64,000 bases of DNA from Paracoccaceae bacterium. GTDB lineage: Bacteria; Pseudomonadota; Alphaproteobacteria; Rhodobacterales; Rhodobacteraceae. Position numbers and translations under genes: made by a program. Shown here one piece after another: positions 43,554-52,398 of the stretch (within the stretch, counting starts at the first letter, position 1; every line of letters starts with the position of its first letter). Under the pieces are notes generated by a model. That model did not search any database. It saw nothing but the letters and a program-made list of their open reading frames with translations, and had not been told where the DNA came from. Where the stretch lies: contig CP075370.1 of the NCBI GenBank assembly GCA_019454225.1, positions 1,416,001 to 1,480,000 on the forward strand, written 5' to 3'.

Positions 43554-44534
43554 ATGACCACCACACGAGCTGTTGTGATCGAGGCCCATGGCGGGCCCGA
43601 GGTATTGAAGATCGGGCAGCGGGACGTGCCCCCGCCCGGGCCGGGGCAGGTGACGGTCGAGCTGCGGGCCGGGGGGCTGAACTTCATCGATGTCTACCAG
43701 CGGTCGGGGCTTTATCCGCTGGCGATGCCCGCCACGATGGGGATGGAGGCGGCCGGGGTGGTCACCGCCGTCGGGGCAGAGGTGACACATCTGGTGGAGG
43801 GGCAGCGCGTGGCCTATGCCGCCGGACCGCCCGGCGCCTGGGCCGATCTGCGGACGATGGGCGCCGGGCAGGTGTGCCCGCTGCCGGATGCGCTGTCGTT
43901 CGAAGAGGGCGCCGCGATGATGCTCAAGGGTCTGACAACAAACTATCTTTTCCGCCGGACGGTGCCGATCGGGCGGGGTGATACGGTGCTGTTCCATGCG
44001 GCGGCAGGGGGCGTGGGCCTGATTGCCTGCCAATGGGCGCGGTCCGAGGGCATCCGCCTGATCGCAACCGCCGGAACCGACGAGAAATGCGCGCTTGCCC
44101 TGGAGCATGGCGCGTCCGAGGCGATCAACTATGCCCGCGAGGACTGGGTGGCGCGGGTGCGCGACCTGACCGGCGGGCGGGGCGTGGATGTGGTGATGGA
44201 TGCGGTGGGGGCCGCGACATTCGACGGGTCGCTGAACTGTCTGCGTCCGCTGGGGATGATGATAAGCTTTGGAAATGCCAGCGGAAAAGTTCCGCCCTTC
44301 GATATCGGCACGCTGGCGGCCAAGGGATCGCTGAAGATCACGCGGCCGACGCTGTTCACCCATATCGCCGATCCGGCGACCTGTCAGGCGATGGCGGCGG
44401 AACTGTTCGGCAAGGTGGTGTCGGGGGCGGTGACGATCCGCATCGACCAGCGGTTCCCGCTGGCCGAGGTGGCCGAGGCGCAGCGGGTGCTGGAGGCGCG
44501 GGCCACCACCGGGTCGACGGTGCTGCTGCCCTGA
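43554..44534 (+). CDS. qor: Quinone oxidoreductase, zeta-crystallin type
   Basis: 326 aa, zinc-free MDR-superfamily NADPH:quinone reductase. Motifs: GLNFIDVYQRSGLYP near residues 42-56, AGVVTAVGAEV, the nucleotide-binding LFHAAAGGVGLIACQWAR, and GVDVVMDAVGAATF. No zinc-ligand cluster is present. TTGACC at 43500 and CATGAT at 43522 could form its promoter. Downstream is repeat copy C and the convergent mtaB gene. Confidence 0.9.
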   Translation: MTTTRAVVIEAHGGPEVLKIGQRDVPPPGPGQVTVELRAGGLNFIDVYQRSGLYPLAMPATMGMEAAGVVTAVGAEVTHLVEGQRVAYAAGPPGAWADLRTMGAGQVCPLPDALSFEEGAAMMLKGLTTNYLFRRTVPIGRGDTVLFHAAAGGVGLIACQWARSEGIRLIATAGTDEKCALALEHGASEAINYAREDWVARVRDLTGGRGVDVVMDAVGAATFDGSLNCLRPLGMMISFGNASGKVPPFDIGTLAAKGSLKITRPTLFTHIADPATCQAMAAELFGKVVSGAVTIRIDQRFPLAEVAEAQRVLEARATTGSTVLLP

Positions 44535-44621
44535 GGCGTTGCGCCGGGGCGGCGGAACAGCCGCGCCCGGCGCGTCCCCCGCGAATCAGGGTTTGACGGC
44601 GGGAATCCGATGAATTTCCGC

Positions 44622-44684
44622 GTCTGTTTCCCGTCCCGCCCGCGTCCGTTCCGCGTATGGCATCCGTCCCGACAGGCCGCGCGC
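44622..44684 (+). repeat. Dispersed intergenic repeat, copy C (63 bp)
   Basis: Forward copy of the element at 15096, with GTCTG at the left, CGTATGGCATCCGTCCCGAC and AGGCCGCGCGC at the right. It lies between the converging 3' ends of qor and mtaB, in a 227-bp gap with no gene. Confidence 0.8.
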
Positions 44685-44761
44685 GGCGGCGCGGGTTAAC
44701 GCAACGCGCGCGCCACGGTCCGGCGGCGCGCGGCAGGTCGGGCGGGCGGGGGAATGCGGGG

Positions 44762-46027
44762 TCAGGCGGCCAGCAGCCGCGTGCCGTCATGGCCCGCGAT
44801 GCGGGCGGTCAGCAGCGTGCCCTCGGGCTGGTCGGTGGCGAAGGCCACCTCGGTGAAATCGGCGCAGCGGCCGAGGCGCGGGCCTTCGGTCAGGATGGTC
44901 TGGGTGCTGCCTGCCTGCGCCGCGAGGTGCCGCGCCAGCGCCGCATCCCCGGCGGCGCGCAGCCGTGCGGCGCGGTCGCGGATCACCGGGCCGGGCAGTT
45001 GCGGCATCCGGGCGGCGGGCGTGCCCCGGCGCGCGCTGAACGGAAAGACGTGCAGGAAGGCCAGCCCGCAGTCCTGCACCAGCCGGAGGGTGCTGTCGAA
45101 ATGCGCTTCGGTCTCGGTCGGGAAACCGGCGATCAGGTCGGCGCCGAAGGCGATGCCCGGCCGCAGCGCGCGGGCCTGTTCGCAGAAGCGGATGGCATCG
45201 TCGCGCAAGTGGCGGCGCTTCATCCGTTTCAGGATCAGGTCGTCGCCGTGTTGCAGCGACAGGTGCAGGTGCGGCATCAGGCGGGGTTCGGTGGCAATGG
45301 CCTGCATCAGGCTGTCGTCGGCCTCGATGCTGTCGATGCTGGAGATCCGCAGGCGCGGCAGGTCGGGCACCAGCCGCAGCAGCCGCAGCACCAGATCGCC
45401 GAGGCGCGGCGTTCCCGGCAGGTCGGCGCCCCAGGAGGTGAGGTCGACCCCGGTCAGCACCACCTCGTTGAAGCCGCGGTCGCGCAGGCGGCGCACCTGA
45501 TCGACCACCACCCCGGCGGGAACCGACCGCGAATTGCCGCGCCCGAAGGGGATGATGCAGAAGGTGCAGCGGTGGTCGCAGCCGTTCTGGACCTGCACAT
45601 AGGCGCGGTGGCGCCCGAAGCCGTCGATCAGGTGACCGGCGGTTTCGCGCACCGACATGATGTCATCGACGCGCACCCGCTCGGTCTGGCCGATCAGGTC
45701 GGGGACGGCGAGGGCCGCCCAGGTGGAGGCTTCCATCTTCTCGCGGTTGCCGATGACGCGCGTCACCTGGGGCATTGCGGCGAAGGTCTCGGGTTCGGTC
45801 TGCGCGGCGCAGCCGGTGACGATGACGGGTGCGCCGGGATTTTCGCGCGACAGGCGCCGGATGTCCTGTTTCGCCTTGCGCACCGCCTCGGCGGTGACGG
45901 CACAGGTGTTCACGATGACCGCATGGGGCAGGCCCGCGGCGGTGGCAAGTTCGCGCATCGCCTCGGTCTCGTAGGCGTTCAGGCGGCAGCCGAAGGTGGC
46001 AAAGACCGGCGTCGCGGGGGCGGTCAT
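44762..46027 (-). CDS. mtaB: tRNA t6A37 methylthiotransferase MtaB
   Basis: Radical-SAM enzyme that converts t6A to ms2t6A at position 37 of tRNAs reading ANN codons. 421 aa. N-terminal UPF0004 domain with cysteines in [19 protein letters not shown] and VTGCAAQ; the radical SAM cluster is in [12 protein letters not shown] (CxxxCxxC); a short TRAM-like C-terminus follows. The ATG overlaps the dapF stop by 4 bp, so they are one operon. Confidence 0.94.
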   Translation of the reverse strand: MTAPATPVFATFGCRLNAYETEAMRELATAAGLPHAVIVNTCAVTAEAVRKAKQDIRRLSRENPGAPVIVTGCAAQTEPETFAAMPQVTRVIGNREKMEASTWAALAVPDLIGQTERVRVDDIMSVRETAGHLIDGFGRHRAYVQVQNGCDHRCTFCIIPFGRGNSRSVPAGVVVDQVRRLRDRGFNEVVLTGVDLTSWGADLPGTPRLGDLVLRLLRLVPDLPRLRISSIDSIEADDSLMQAIATEPRLMPHLHLSLQHGDDLILKRMKRRHLRDDAIRFCEQARALRPGIAFGADLIAGFPTETEAHFDSTLRLVQDCGLAFLHVFPFSARRGTPAARMPQLPGPVIRDRAARLRAAGDAALARHLAAQAGSTQTILTEGPRLGRCADFTEVAFATDQPEGTLLTARIAGHDGTRLLAA

Positions 46028-46863
46028 GCCGGCACCCGCATCAGGTCGGGCGACAGCGCGCCCTCGAACACGGTGGCGACCGGGCCGGTCAGCCAGACGC
46101 CATCGTCGCGCCAGTCGACATGCAGCAGGCCGCCATCGGCGGTGATGGCGACGCGGCGGCCGGTCAGGCCGCGCAGGTGGGCGGCGACGGCGGTTGCGCA
46201 GGCGCCCGAGCCGCAGGCCAGCGTGACGCCGGTGCCGCGTTCCCAGACCCGCAGGCGCAGGTGGTCGGGGGCCGCCAGGCTGGCAAATTCGACATTGGTG
46301 CGTTCGGGGAACAGCGGGTCATGTTCCACCCCCGGGCCGCGCAGGGCCGGGTCGACGGCGGCGGCATCGGGGACGAAGAACACCGCATGGGGGTTGCCCA
46401 TGCCGACGCCCACCGGATCGCCCGGCAGGGGCAGATGCAGCGGATCGGCGGCCCGCGACAGCGGGATTTCATCCCAGCCGAGCTGCGGGGGCCCCATGTT
46501 CACCCAGAGCTGGCCGTCGCGGCGCTCGGCGGCCAGCAGGCCGCGCGCGGTGCGGATGGTCAGCCGGTCGCCGCCGTCCATCACCAGCGAGGCGACGCAG
46601 CGCGTGGCGTTGCCGCAGGCGCCCGCCCGGCTGCCGTCGGCGTTCCAGAAGTCGAGCGCGATGCCCGCGCCCTGCGCGTCGTCGCGGATCTCGGCCAACT
46701 GGTCGAAGCCGACGCCGCGATGCCGGTCGCCGATCGCGCGGGCCAGGTCGGCGGTGATGCGGGCGCCGCCGCCCAGGCCCCGGCTGTCGACCACGACAAA
46801 GTCGTTGCCGGCGCCGTGCATCTTGCGGAACGGCAGGGGGGCGGGGGTATCGAGGCGGGCCAT
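46024..46863 (-). CDS. dapF: Diaminopimelate epimerase
   Basis: Converts LL- to meso-diaminopimelate for lysine and peptidoglycan. 279 aa. The two catalytic cysteines are in [15 protein letters not shown] and in [17 protein letters not shown]. The N-terminal substrate loop is [12 protein letters not shown]. An in-frame ATG at that motif is a possible alternative start but would cut a conserved strand. Shares ATGA with mtaB. Confidence 0.95.
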   Translation of the reverse strand: MARLDTPAPLPFRKMHGAGNDFVVVDSRGLGGGARITADLARAIGDRHRGVGFDQLAEIRDDAQGAGIALDFWNADGSRAGACGNATRCVASLVMDGGDRLTIRTARGLLAAERRDGQLWVNMGPPQLGWDEIPLSRAADPLHLPLPGDPVGVGMGNPHAVFFVPDAAAVDPALRGPGVEHDPLFPERTNVEFASLAAPDHLRLRVWERGTGVTLACGSGACATAVAAHLRGLTGRRVAITADGGLLHVDWRDDGVWLTGPVATVFEGALSPDLMRVPA

Positions 46864-46908
46864 GGCGCGCAGATACGCCCTTTGCGGGCGATTTTCCAGT
46901 GGCCCGGA

Positions 46909-47676
46909 TCAGCCCGGATCGGCCACCACCACCTGCGTGCCCCATTCGGCGCAGCGCGCGGCCAGGTCGGCGGGCAGCGGCTGGTCGGTGTAGAGCGCGG
47001 AAAGATCGCGCAGCGATGCCAGGCGCACCGGCGCCGAGCGGCCCATCTTGGACTGGTCGCAGACCAGAAAGGCGGCGCGGGCCTGCCGCAGGATCGCCCT
47101 CGACACCCGCACCTCGGCCAGGTCGAAATCGAGGATGTCGCCCTCGGCATCGAGGGCGGAGGCGCCGACCACCGCGAAGTCGACCTTGAAATGCTCGAAG
47201 GTCTGGCTGGCCAGATCGCCGACCAGCCCGCCGTCGGACCGGCGCAGGACGCCGCCGGTCACCACGACCTCGCAGCCGTCGTTGGCGGCAAGGGTGTTGG
47301 CCACGTTCATGTTGTTGGTGATGACGGTGATGTTGCGGTGGCCCAGCAGTTCGCGGGCCACGGCCTCGGTCGTGGTGCCGAGGTTCAAGATGATCGAGGC
47401 ATTGTCGGGGATGGCGGCGGCGCAGGCGCGTGCGATTCGCGTCTTGGCGGCCTCGTTCATCCGGCGCCGCTGGACATAGCCGAGGTTTGCCATGCCGCTG
47501 CGCGGCACCGCGCCGCCGTGCACCCTGTCGAGATGGCCGGCATCGGCCAGGTCCGTCAGGTCGCGGCGGATGGTCTGCAACGTCACGTCGAAACGCTGCG
47601 CGAGATCGTCCACCACCACGCGGCCCTCGGCGCGGGCGATCTCCAGAATCTCGTTCTGCCGGAAGCTCAGTGCCAC
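46909..47676 (-). CDS. DeoR/GlpR-family transcriptional regulator
   Basis: 255 aa from a GTG preceded by AAGGA. The N-terminal DeoR HTH (VVDDLAQRFDVTLQTIRRDL) is followed by a sugar-phosphate-sensing DeoRC domain (LNLGTTTEAVARELLGH, GGVLRRSDGGLVG). The sequence is close to the GlpR type that responds to glycerol-3-phosphate, but no glycerol genes are adjacent. It diverges from the kinase at 47863. Confidence 0.88.
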   Translation of the reverse strand: MALSFRQNEILEIARAEGRVVVDDLAQRFDVTLQTIRRDLTDLADAGHLDRVHGGAVPRSGMANLGYVQRRRMNEAAKTRIARACAAAIPDNASIILNLGTTTEAVARELLGHRNITVITNNMNVANTLAANDGCEVVVTGGVLRRSDGGLVGDLASQTFEHFKVDFAVVGASALDAEGDILDFDLAEVRVSRAILRQARAAFLVCDQSKMGRSAPVRLASLRDLSALYTDQPLPADLAARCAEWGTQVVVADPG

Positions 47677-47862
47677 GTCGCCGGTCCTTCTGCCGATGTT
47701 CCGGCGCCGACCATGCGCAATCCGCCGGCCAGAGGCAAACCCCAAGGCATGCCGAACGGGGCGCCGCGGATTGGGGGTTCATTTATTGCTGAATCTCGGT
47801 AATATCTTTTCGGACCGATATTGTCGCGTGTGGCGCCCCCTTGTTTCTGCGCGGTGGTCCTG

Positions 47863-49782
47863 ATGAACGTCAAGCACGAGCAAGACATGCTGCGCGCGGT
47901 GGTCGATACGGCCGTCGACGGGGTGATCGTGATCGATTCCTCGGGCACCGTGCTGATGTTCAACCCGGCCTGCGAGCGGCTGTTCGGCCATGACGCGGAA
48001 GAGGTCATCGGGCGCAACGTCAAGATGCTGATGCCCGCGCATTTCCGGGACCGGCATGACGCCTTCATCGGCAACTACCTGCGCACCGGCGAACGGCAGA
48101 TCATCGGGATCGGCCGCGAGGTGCAGGGCCAGCGGAAGGACGGCACGGTGTTCCCGATGGACCTGTCGGTCGGCGAGGCCAAGCGCGGCGACACGTCGTT
48201 CTTCGTCGGGATCATCCATGATCTGACCGAACGCCTGCGCAGCGAAAAGGCGATCCGCGAGGCCATCACGCAACTGGAGACGGTGGTGAACACCGCCGTC
48301 GACGGGGTGATCCTGATCGATTCCTCGGGCACGGTGCTGATGTTCAACCCGGCCTGCGAGCGGCTGTTCGGCCATGACGCGGCAGAGGTCATCGGGCGCA
48401 ACGTCAAGATGCTGATGCCCGCGCATTTCCGCGAGGTTCACGACGCCTACATCGCCAACTACCTGCGCACCGGCGAGCGCAAGATCATCGGCATCGGCCG
48501 CGAGGTCGAAGGGCGGCGGAAGGACGGCACGGTGTTCCCGATGGACCTGTCGGTCGGCGAGGCCAGGCAGGACGGCGGGTCGATATTCGTCGGGATCATC
48601 CATGACCTGACGGCCCGGAAGACGACCGAGGAACGCCTTGCCCAGGCGCAGAAGATGGAGGTCGTGGGCCAGTTGTCGGGCGGCATCGCCCATGATTTCA
48701 ACAACCTGCTGACCGTCATCATCGGCAATGCCGAATTGCTGACCCATGGCCTGAAGGCCCGCCCCGATCTGCACGCGCTGGCCGACGGCATCGCGCGGGC
48801 GGGCGATCGGGGCGCGGAACTGACCCGGCGGCTGCTGGCCTTCAGCCGCCGGCAGATGCTGCAGCCGACGACGATCGATCCGAACCAGCTGATCCTGGAA
48901 CTGCGCGACCTTCTGCGGGGCACGCTGCGCGAGCACATCGTCGTCAACGTCAGCCTGGCCGACAACCTGCACGCCGCCGTCGTCGATCACGCGCAACTGG
49001 AATCGGCGCTGCTGAACCTGTGCCTGAATGCGCAGGATGCGATGCCCGATGGCGGCAACCTGAGCATGTCGACCGCGAACATCACGCTTGATCCCAGCTA
49101 CCGCGACCGCAACCTGGAGGTGCCGCCCGGCGACTATGTGGCGATCGCGGTCACCGACACCGGTCACGGGATGTCGCCCGAGGTTCTGGCGCGGGTGTTC
49201 GAACCGTTCTTCACCACCAAGGAGGTCGGCAAGGGCAGCGGTCTTGGCCTGTCGATGGTCTATGGTTTCGCCAAGCAGTCGAACGGGCATGTGTCGATCT
49301 ACAGCGAGCCCGGCCTAGGCACGACGGTGCGGCTGTACCTGCCGTCGGCGCGGGGGCTGCGGTCACCGGCACTGTCCGACCATGCCGACGAACCGCCCGA
49401 CCCGGTCGGGCGGCGGGAACTGGTCCTGATCGTCGAGGATGATCCGCTGGTGCGGAACTACGCCGAGAAATGCCTGCAGTCGCTCGGCTACCGGTCGGTC
49501 ACCGCCGAAAGCGGCCAGGCGGCGCTTCACGTCATCGCCGAGGGCCATCCGATCAGCATCCTTCTGACCGATATCGTCATGCCGGGCGGCATCAGCGGAT
49601 GGGAACTGGCCGAAAAGGCACGCCGTCTGTTGCCCGGCCTGCGGGTGCTGTTCAGTTCCGGCTATGCGATGGAGACCCTGAACGCGCATGACCGCATGCC
49701 GCAGGGCGCGGTGTTCCTGAGCAAGCCCTACCGCAAGGCCGATCTGGCGCGGTGCCTGATCGCGACACTGTCCCAGGTGTAG
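47863..49782 (+). CDS. Soluble hybrid histidine kinase with two FixL-like PAS domains
   Basis: 639 aa, no membrane segment. PAS1 (about residues 8-125) and PAS2 (136-253) are nearly identical, offset by exactly 128 residues. Both match the FixL haem-PAS pattern: His65/His193 in RxxHDAxIxNY where FixL has its haem-ligand His, and Arg85/Arg213 in IIGIGR where FixL has its O2-sensing Arg. HisKA has GGIAHDFNN (His277), HATPase [20 protein letters not shown], then a receiver with VLIVEDDPLV and LLTDIVMPGG. A TTG 14 codons upstream is possible. It lacks the adjacent fixJ of classical systems. Oxygen or NO sensing is inference from conserved residues. Confidence 0.87.
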   Translation: MNVKHEQDMLRAVVDTAVDGVIVIDSSGTVLMFNPACERLFGHDAEEVIGRNVKMLMPAHFRDRHDAFIGNYLRTGERQIIGIGREVQGQRKDGTVFPMDLSVGEAKRGDTSFFVGIIHDLTERLRSEKAIREAITQLETVVNTAVDGVILIDSSGTVLMFNPACERLFGHDAAEVIGRNVKMLMPAHFREVHDAYIANYLRTGERKIIGIGREVEGRRKDGTVFPMDLSVGEARQDGGSIFVGIIHDLTARKTTEERLAQAQKMEVVGQLSGGIAHDFNNLLTVIIGNAELLTHGLKARPDLHALADGIARAGDRGAELTRRLLAFSRRQMLQPTTIDPNQLILELRDLLRGTLREHIVVNVSLADNLHAAVVDHAQLESALLNLCLNAQDAMPDGGNLSMSTANITLDPSYRDRNLEVPPGDYVAIAVTDTGHGMSPEVLARVFEPFFTTKEVGKGSGLGLSMVYGFAKQSNGHVSIYSEPGLGTTVRLYLPSARGLRSPALSDHADEPPDPVGRRELVLIVEDDPLVRNYAEKCLQSLGYRSVTAESGQAALHVIAEGHPISILLTDIVMPGGISGWELAEKARRLLPGLRVLFSSGYAMETLNAHDRMPQGAVFLSKPYRKADLARCLIATLSQV

Positions 49783-49913
49783 CGCGGACACCCGCGTGAT
49801 CCGGCGCACCGGCAGCCACGCCGCAGGCCGCATGTCGCGCCGGGCCAGGGGCGCCATGCGGCCCGGGCCCGCCCTGCGTCTGCCGCCACGCCGGCTGTCG
49901 CGCGTGGCCTGCT
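49783..49913. other. Gene-free junction between host kinase and duplicated phage-linked segment
   Basis: 131 bp after the kinase stop, with a small CGCGG/CCGCG hairpin directly after the stop codon and no coding signal. A left end of a Mu-like element may lie here or further right; no target duplication can be scored because the right end is outside the window. Confidence 0.4.
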
Positions 49914-50692
49914 CGCCGCGAGATCTGCATCTTGCCTGCAAGATGTTGGCAACGCGGGGTAACCCATGTGCCAGGTCGCGTGCCGGTGCCGGGCGGAACT
50001 TGCAGATGATGCTGGCGCCCGAGGGCCGGTTTCCGCGAACCTGACCTAGGCCGGTTCGATCAGATCGGGTCCGTCGTCGGCAATGCCGAAGGGGCGCACC
50101 GGGTGATGCCGCAGGCGGGCGCCCGCCCCGATGTCGAGGTCGTCGGTGCCGCCCAGCCATGCGTCGCGCTCCTCGGCGTCCAGGATCACCGGCATGCGGT
50201 GGTGCAGGCCGGCGATGCTGTCGTTGGCCGCGCGGGTCAGGATGGTGCAGGTCAGCAGGTCGCGCCACCGGGATGCCAGCCCCGCAAAGAAGAGCGTCTG
50301 GGCATTGCCCGCCGAGAGGATGACATGGGGCTGCCTGGCGCCCCGCTCGCCGGTCCATTCATAGTATCCGCCCGCCGGGATCAGGCACCGGCCCTTGCGC
50401 CAGACGGCGCGGAACGTGGGCTTTTCGCGCGCCTCCTCGATCCGGGCGTTGAAGGTGGTGGCCTTCCAGTCCTTCGCCGCTGCGCCGTCGAACCAGGATG
50501 GCACCAGCCACCACCGCGCCGTCATGCCCGTCAGCGGCGTCCTGGCGAGGATCAGCACCTGTTCGGTCGGCTTGATGTTGAACCGCCGAGCCGGAAAGGG
50601 ATCGATCTTGATCTCGCTCAGCTCGGCCTCGGTGCCGCGCAGGTTGGGATCGATGTAGCGCCCGCACATTGTCCGCCTGCCTCAGTTGCCCA
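49914..50692 (-). repeat. Duplicated SRAP segment, copy 1
   Basis: Colinear with 50998-51785 at a constant offset of 1,093 bp from about 49928 rightward (SRAP stop, start and flanks all shift by 1,093). It contains a perfect 18-bp inverted repeat CATCTTGCCTGCAAGATG (49928-49945), the SRAP gene, and at its right edge a remnant CTCAGTTGCCCAG matching the end of the gene at 51775. Confidence 0.85.
50046..50669 (-). CDS. SRAP (YedK/HMCES-like) protein, copy 1
   Basis: 207 aa. SOS-response-associated peptidase family: Cys2 exposed after Met removal (MCGRYI), which in characterised members forms a thiazolidine crosslink with abasic sites in single-stranded DNA. Further active-site elements: NIKPTEQVLI, TTFNARIEEAREKP, CLIPAGGYYEW with the Glu, and GLHHRMPVIL with the His. 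Two residue differences from copy 2 are visible (Glu/Asp in EEAR[ED]KP and Ala/Thr in AGN[AT]QT). Family members act in replication-fork abasic-site protection. Confidence 0.92.
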   Translation of the reverse strand: MCGRYIDPNLRGTEAELSEIKIDPFPARRFNIKPTEQVLILARTPLTGMTARWWLVPSWFDGAAAKDWKATTFNARIEEAREKPTFRAVWRKGRCLIPAGGYYEWTGERGARQPHVILSAGNAQTLFFAGLASRWRDLLTCTILTRAANDSIAGLHHRMPVILDAEERDAWLGGTDDLDIGAGARLRHHPVRPFGIADDGPDLIEPA

Positions 50693-50990
50693 GCTGTGCG
50701 TTGACAACCTAATCGGCAGAAGCCGGGGCGATGTGGGAACAGGTGATAACAGCCGGGAAAAGGCGATATCCCAAGGGGTTGGCCGTTGGGTTGCGAAGGA
50801 GGGGTGCCGGGGCGGCAAGTCGGCACACCGGCGCGTGGAGGCGGTCAGGACGGCGGCTGGGGGTGGGGAGCGGCGCCGGTGGGCCGGGCGTTCAGGGCGC
50901 GTTTAACTACCTGTAAAGACGGATTAAACAGCGGTGCGGAACCACTGCGGTGCGGGCTTGTGAGGACGGGCATGCGCGGCGGAACATGCA
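50670..50990. other. Intergenic region right of SRAP copy 1
   Basis: No gene seen. It contains GTTTAA (50901) and TTAAAC (50924) as a spaced inverted repeat in an AT-rich island, and ends with the first of two CGGAACATGCAAAT motifs (50980-50993). Confidence 0.5.
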
Positions 50991-51100
50991 AATCTCGCCG
51001 CGAGTTGCATGTTGCATTTGCATGTTGCCTGCAAGCTGTTGGAAACGCGGGATAACCCATGTGCCAAGTCGCGTGTCGGAGCCGGACGGAACATGCAAAT
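50980..51100. promoter_or_regulatory. TGCATG/TTGCA motif cluster, candidate transposase or partition-protein sites
   Basis: CGGAACATGCAAAT occurs at 50980-50993 and again at 51087-51100. Between them, around 51004-51034, TTGCATG, TTGCATT, TGCATG and TTGCCTGCAAG follow one another. CATGCAA and TTGCATG can pair across CTCGCCGCGAG. The cluster lies just downstream of SRAP copy 2, near the presumed left end of the Mu-like prophage. Copy 1 keeps a reduced version. Confidence 0.5.
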
Positions 51101-51785
51101 GATTTTGGCGCCCGAGGGCCGGTTTCCGCGAACCTGACCTAGGCCGGTTCGATCAGGTCGGGTCCGTCGTCGGCAATGCCGAAGGGGCGCACCGGGTGAT
51201 GCCGCAGGCGGGCGCCCGCCCCGATGTCGAGGTCGTCGGTGCCGCCCAGCCATGCGTCGCGCTCCTCGGCGTCCAGGATCACCGGCATGCGGTGGTGCAG
51301 GCCGGCGATGCTGTCGTTGGCCGCGCGGGTCAGGATGGTGCAGGTCAGCAGGTCGCGCCACCGGGATGCCAGCCCAGCAAAGAAGAGCGTCTGGGTATTG
51401 CCCGCCGAGAGGATGACATGGGGCTGCCTGGCGCCCCGCTCGCCGGTCCATTCATAGTATCCGCCCGCCGGGATCAGGCACCGGCCCTTGCGCCAGACGG
51501 CGCGGAACGTGGGCTTGTCGCGCGCCTCCTCGATCCGGGCGTTGAAGGTGGTGGCCTTCCAGTCCTTCGCCGCCGCGCCATCGAACCAGGATGGCACCAG
51601 CCACCACCGCGCCGTCATGCCCGTCAGCGGCGTCCTGGCGAGGATCAGCACCTGTTCGGTCGGCTTGATGTTGAACCGCCGAGCCGGAAAGGGATCGATC
51701 TTGATCTCGCTCAGCTCGGCCTCGGTGCCGCGCAGGTTGGGATCGATGTAGCGCCCGCACATTGTCCGCCCGCCTCAGTCACCCA
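50998..51785 (-). repeat. Duplicated SRAP segment, copy 2
   Basis: Homologous to 49914-50692. The coding part is nearly identical; the 3' non-coding part has drifted and gained the extra TTGCATG units. Its right end runs into the intact gene at 51775, whose stop region is what survives as a remnant beside copy 1. This makes copy 2 the one in original context. Confidence 0.85.
51139..51762 (-). CDS. SRAP (YedK/HMCES-like) protein, copy 2
   Basis: 207 aa, same domain and catalytic residues as the protein at 50046. It starts 12 bp after the stop of the exported coiled-coil gene, itself coupled to the phage repressor, so this copy is probably transcribed in the lysogen as third gene of the repressor operon. 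Phage-carried SRAP proteins are known (YoqW of SPbeta). A role in handling abasic sites during phage replication or superinfection is inference. Confidence 0.92.
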   Translation of the reverse strand: MCGRYIDPNLRGTEAELSEIKIDPFPARRFNIKPTEQVLILARTPLTGMTARWWLVPSWFDGAAAKDWKATTFNARIEEARDKPTFRAVWRKGRCLIPAGGYYEWTGERGARQPHVILSAGNTQTLFFAGLASRWRDLLTCTILTRAANDSIAGLHHRMPVILDAEERDAWLGGTDDLDIGAGARLRHHPVRPFGIADDGPDLIEPA

Positions 51786-52398
51786 GGCCGAGCTCGAGGA
51801 AGAGCGGGTGGCAGACCGGGTTCGTGAGGGCCGCGACTTCGTCTTTGGCGAGGAGGGTCTGGCAGGCGAGGTAGGTGCGCAACAAGATGTCGGCGCGGCG
51901 CTCGCGTTCGGCTTCGCGCGCGGCCCGGATGGCGGTGGCCTCGGCGTCCCGCTCGGCCCGGAGGGCGGCGGCCTCGGCCTCCTGTTCGATCCGGAGGGCG
52001 GCCTGTTGCCGAGCTTCCTCAAGGGCACGTTCGCTGGCAGCCAGTTCACGCGCCCGAGCCTCGGCCTCCCGAGCCGACGCGCGCGCCTGGTTGTCCTCGA
52101 CTGTGAGAAACGCGGCCTCACTACTGCTGTAGATCCACGCCTGTCCCGTAACTGCGTTCAGGCAGTCGAGGCTTGCCGCGATCTGCTTGGTGTCGAAGAC
52201 ATAGCGGAACTGCATAATGGACTTCGCGGCCGTGTCTGCAGCAGAGGTGTTGCCCGTGGAGATGGCGGATGCGCAGGCGGCGATCAGCTCGGCTCGCGCG
52301 GATGCTGGCAGCGACGACTGGGCGGCGACAGGGCCTGACGTCAAGGCAAGGCACAGGTGCAAGGTGGACAATGTCACCGCGAAGACCGGGCTTGTCAT
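51775..52398 (-). CDS. Exported coiled-coil protein in the repressor operon
   Basis: 207 aa. A signal peptide (hydrophobic 4-20, likely cleavage near PVAA at 26) precedes a globular part with Cys in IAACASAI and LDCLNA. Then comes a ~70-residue Ala/Glu/Arg-rich coiled coil (EAEARARELAASERALEEAR and onward), and a C-terminal segment with two more Cys (YLACQTLL, NPVCHPL). No family recognised. Its ATG overlaps the repressor stop (ATGA), so it is co-translated with the repressor in the lysogen and is a candidate lysogenic-conversion gene acting in the periplasm. Confidence 0.75.
   Translation of the reverse strand: MTSPVFAVTLSTLHLCLALTSGPVAAQSSLPASARAELIAACASAISTGNTSAADTAAKSIMQFRYVFDTKQIAASLDCLNAVTGQAWIYSSSEAAFLTVEDNQARASAREAEARARELAASERALEEARQQAALRIEQEAEAAALRAERDAEATAIRAAREAERERRADILLRTYLACQTLLAKDEVAALTNPVCHPLFLELGLGD

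Noticed and set aside
50740-50760. LexA-type GAAC-N7-GAAC box upstream of SRAP copy 1
   Set aside because: GGAACAGGTGATAAC has the wrong spacing and an imperfect second half-site.
49783-51138. Exact attL of the Mu-like prophage
   Set aside because: The right end is outside the window, so neither a 5-bp target duplication nor matching TG/CA ends can be verified.
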